Source of the DNA: Gimesia algae
GTDB taxonomy: Bacteria; Planctomycetota; Planctomycetia; Planctomycetales; Planctomycetaceae
DNA length: 64,000 nucleotides
NCBI RefSeq assembly: GCF_007746795.1
Contig: NZ_CP036343.1
Location: 2,779,369-2,843,368 of the forward strand
Direction: 5' to 3'
Below, one piece after another: positions 62,126-64,000 of this stretch (positions are counted from its first letter, which is position 1; each line of letters starts with the position of its first letter). The position numbers and the translations under genes were made by a program. The notes beneath the pieces are model-generated. The model was not told where the DNA came from. It did no database searches and saw only the letters and a program-made list of their open reading frames with translations.

Positions 62126-64000
62126 TCAGCGAGCTGCTGTTTCTTTTTTAGTATTTTGCAGGAGGTAAGCCAACAGATCGTGAAGTTGTTGGGGTGTTAG
62201 AATCTCCAGTAGATTCGCAGGCATCAACGAGAGTGGTGACTGCTGCTGCTCCTCAATTTCGTTTTTCGGGATTGTAAATTCTTTCCCTTTATTATCGATA
62301 AACACCAGCACCGCTCCTTCTTCCCGTCGTTTCAAACCCGAAAATACGCGTCCGGCATCAGTAATGATTGTCGTTGTGCGAAAATTGATATCGACTGCAC
62401 GATTCGGATCCAGCACATCTTCCAGCAGTCGCTCCAGCCCCCGATTCCCGATACCATCCAGCTGAGGTCCCACAACTGCACCTTTGCCTGCCAGTTGATG
62501 ACAGATGGCACAGTTTTTTTCAAAGACCACTTTTCCATTTTCCACAGATAATTCAAAACCAGTATGCGACTTGAAATGTTGAGCAATATTTTCCTGTGTC
62601 TTTTTTTCGCGGGGAGGCAAAGCGCTGAGTAGTTTTTCCGCCCGACGTTTAAGCTCAGAATCGGCTGACTGTTGAATCTGATTTCGGATCACAGGCTCTG
62701 CCAGCAGCTGCGCTGCCATTTTTCCTTGTTCTGCAAAAGCAATCAGCCGCTCAATTCCGCCGGGCTGTTGAGACACTTTGTCAGCTAAATCAGTCTGCAG
62801 ACGGGAAGGATACATCTTGAATGCGCGCTGCAACAGTACATCAATTTGATCGTGCCTCTGCTCTATGACTACCTGAATCACCTCCTGCTGAAAGCTGTCT
62901 GCAGCAGGATATCGTGGAACCGGCAGCGGAAACAGAGGACGAAATGCGTCAGTTCTATCGAGGGCAACTACCGCTGAAGCAAGTTCATTTTTCAATTTTG
63001 GATCGAGGTGTGGCTCAGCCAAAAGAGTGACAAGATCATCACGGGCGGCATGGATTTTAAACTGTTCTACCAGAGAGGCGGCAGCGGACCAGCGGTTGGT
63101 CTGCTGCTGCAGACTCTCGCGGGGAATGGAAATCACTTCCGGTTGAAATCGCCCGATCGCCAGCCAGGCATAGGCTTTGCCGGAATCACTGTCAACCACT
63201 TCCAGGTAACCTTCCATCCCTGCGAACGCTTTCAAATCCCAGTGCACCCGTTGAGCCAGATCATTCCGGGGTGCAGAGACCCGCTTCAGAACACGTTGAT
63301 CATCCACACGACGCAATTGCACATAATTGAATCCATTATCGGGCTGCCTGGGAAAACCAGTATGGCCAGCCAGATAGAAACTCAGTTCCGAAGGAATCGC
63401 AAAGGGACGCGAGATCAGTCGTCCGGTCGCCCGTTCTCCAGCGGGCAGGCTGCAGAAAAAGGGAGCAGACTTTTTCCCGTCAGAAGAGGCTCGCTGTTGC
63501 AACGTCCAAGGGTTTTCACTGCTCTCCTCACCGAGCGGGTAGTTGACCCACTGCACCGACTCCGTTTCCTGCTGCTTGAGTAATGCTTCAGTCAGTTGAG
63601 AAGCCCAGCCCGAAAGTGCAGCATCGATGCGCAACCCTTTCTGCTGATATCCCTGCAATACCGCCTTGATAATTTCCACCTGCAAATCAAGGTTTGCCGG
63701 CAGTCGCATTTGTGCCAGCTGAATCACCTTGGATAACTTCTCCGCTGGTAAATATCGCACCATATGCCTGAAGTAATCCGGCAGTTTCACTGAATTCACC
63801 TTTTCTGTCTGCAGATAACGAAGCAGATAGAGAGCCGCCTGCTCGGTGGGAACCGCCAGAGTTAGCGAGGCCAGTTCGCTACTCTGTTTCGGGCTCAACG
63901 TCTTCCAGTCCAGCTGTTTAAAGATTTCAGAATCCCGAATCTGCAGCATCAAAGCCCGTCTCGTAACATATTCCAGATGATGGTCGTCTGCAGGAATCTG
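62126..64000 (-). CDS. PVC-type heme-binding CxxCH protein, C-terminal part (5' end outside window)
   Basis: The frame is open to the window edge (no stop upstream of the TTG at 63952), so only the C-terminal ~624 residues are visible. Near the C-terminus, FEKNCAICHQLAGKGAVVGP carries the CxxCH heme-c site, followed by PQLDGIGNRGLERLLEDVLD, NRAVDINFRTTTI and LMPANLLEILTPQQLHDLLA, the signature of the cytochrome-c-like domain fused to membrane-bound dehydrogenase-type proteins in Planctomycetes. The N-terminal visible part is helical HEAT-like sequence, then a beta region. An electron-transfer role in sugar oxidation is the family assumption. Confidence 0.88.
   Translation of the reverse strand, partial: QIPADDHHLEYVTRRALMLQIRDSEIFKQLDWKTLSPKQSSELASLTLAVPTEQAALYLLRYLQTEKVNSVKLPDYFRHMVRYLPAEKLSKVIQLAQMRLPANLDLQVEIIKAVLQGYQQKGLRIDAALSGWASQLTEALLKQQETESVQWVNYPLGEESSENPWTLQQRASSDGKKSAPFFCSLPAGERATGRLISRPFAIPSELSFYLAGHTGFPRQPDNGFNYVQLRRVDDQRVLKRVSAPRNDLAQRVHWDLKAFAGMEGYLEVVDSDSGKAYAWLAIGRFQPEVISIPRESLQQQTNRWSAAASLVEQFKIHAARDDLVTLLAEPHLDPKLKNELASAVVALDRTDAFRPLFPLPVPRYPAADSFQQEVIQVVIEQRHDQIDVLLQRAFKMYPSRLQTDLADKVSQQPGGIERLIAFAEQGKMAAQLLAEPVIRNQIQQSADSELKRRAEKLLSALPPREKKTQENIAQHFKSHTGFELSVENGKVVFEKNCAICHQLAGKGAVVGPQLDGIGNRGLERLLEDVLDPNRAVDINFRTTTIITDAGRVFSGLKRREEGAVLVFIDNKGKEFTIPKNEIEEQQQSPLSLMPANLLEILTPQQLHDLLAYLLQNTKKETAAR

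Noticed and set aside
1-64000. CRISPR arrays, integrase/att sites, rRNA genes
   Set aside because: No regularly spaced direct repeats, no integrase motifs and no rRNA-like sequence were seen. The single tRNA is not flanked by an obvious direct repeat of its 3' end.

Overview
The window looks like a planctomycete chromosome, probably close to Gimesia/Rubinisphaera. The evidence is a DUF1559 prepilin-like protein, a CxxCH (PVC-type) heme-binding protein, a periplasmic sulfatase, a FlgI-like secreted protein outside any flagellar operon, many GTG/TTG starts and roughly even base composition. This placement is inferred from gene content, not from a marker gene.

Region 1 (1-20048, + strand) is the distal part of an extracellular contractile injection system (eCIS, PVC/Afp/AlgoCIS type). 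In order it holds the C-terminus of a DUF4255/Pvc16-like protein, an AAA+ ATPase, a small cluster protein, an eCIScore (DUF4157) protein carrying an extra alpha/beta-hydrolase domain, two Pvc7-like baseplate proteins, a split hub (gpD) and spike (gpV), a PAAR-like tip, a gp25 wedge, two large baseplate-J proteins (the second with a ~600-residue insertion), a gpI-like protein with a beta-solenoid extension, and a DUF6519-like protein. Nearly all genes touch or overlap, so this is one operon. Sheath, tube and tape-measure genes would lie upstream of the window.

Region 2 (20942-31137, - strand) is a tight four-gene operon converging on the eCIS. It encodes a CHAT/transglutaminase-like dual cysteine-protease-fold protein, an alpha/beta hydrolase, a 1313-residue P-loop ATPase with a TPR C-terminus, and an 893-residue adenosine-deaminase-family protein with a full set of ADA active-site motifs. 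The last two resemble RdrA and RdrB of the RADAR anti-phage system. The two enzyme genes in front of them and the TPR extension are not among the RADAR partners I know (RdrC, RdrD). I consider this the most likely undescribed system here: a RADAR-like core fused operonically to a protease/hydrolase module. Directly upstream lie decayed IS3-type orfA fragments on both strands and the first of three 96-bp structured repeats.

Region 3 (32306-64000) is mostly ordinary chromosome: an EthD-like protein, a sulfatase, three TadE/TadG-like pilus-type proteins, an AsmA-like protein, a GT39-like glycosyltransferase, a FlgA-FlgI-like fusion, a fatty-acid hydroxylase family protein, a DEAD-box helicase with a long leader, a small basic protein that seems to start with ATT or ATC, a DUF1559 protein, ferrochelatase, an acyltransferase 3, a lipoprotein MsrA, two paralogous FemAB/GNAT-like proteins flanking an oxidoreductase-glycosyltransferase pair, a small lipoprotein, tRNA-Met, a sialidase-like protein, a CehA/McbA metallohydrolase and a 5'-truncated cytochrome-c-like protein.

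All calls come from reading motifs and gene order; no database search was run.
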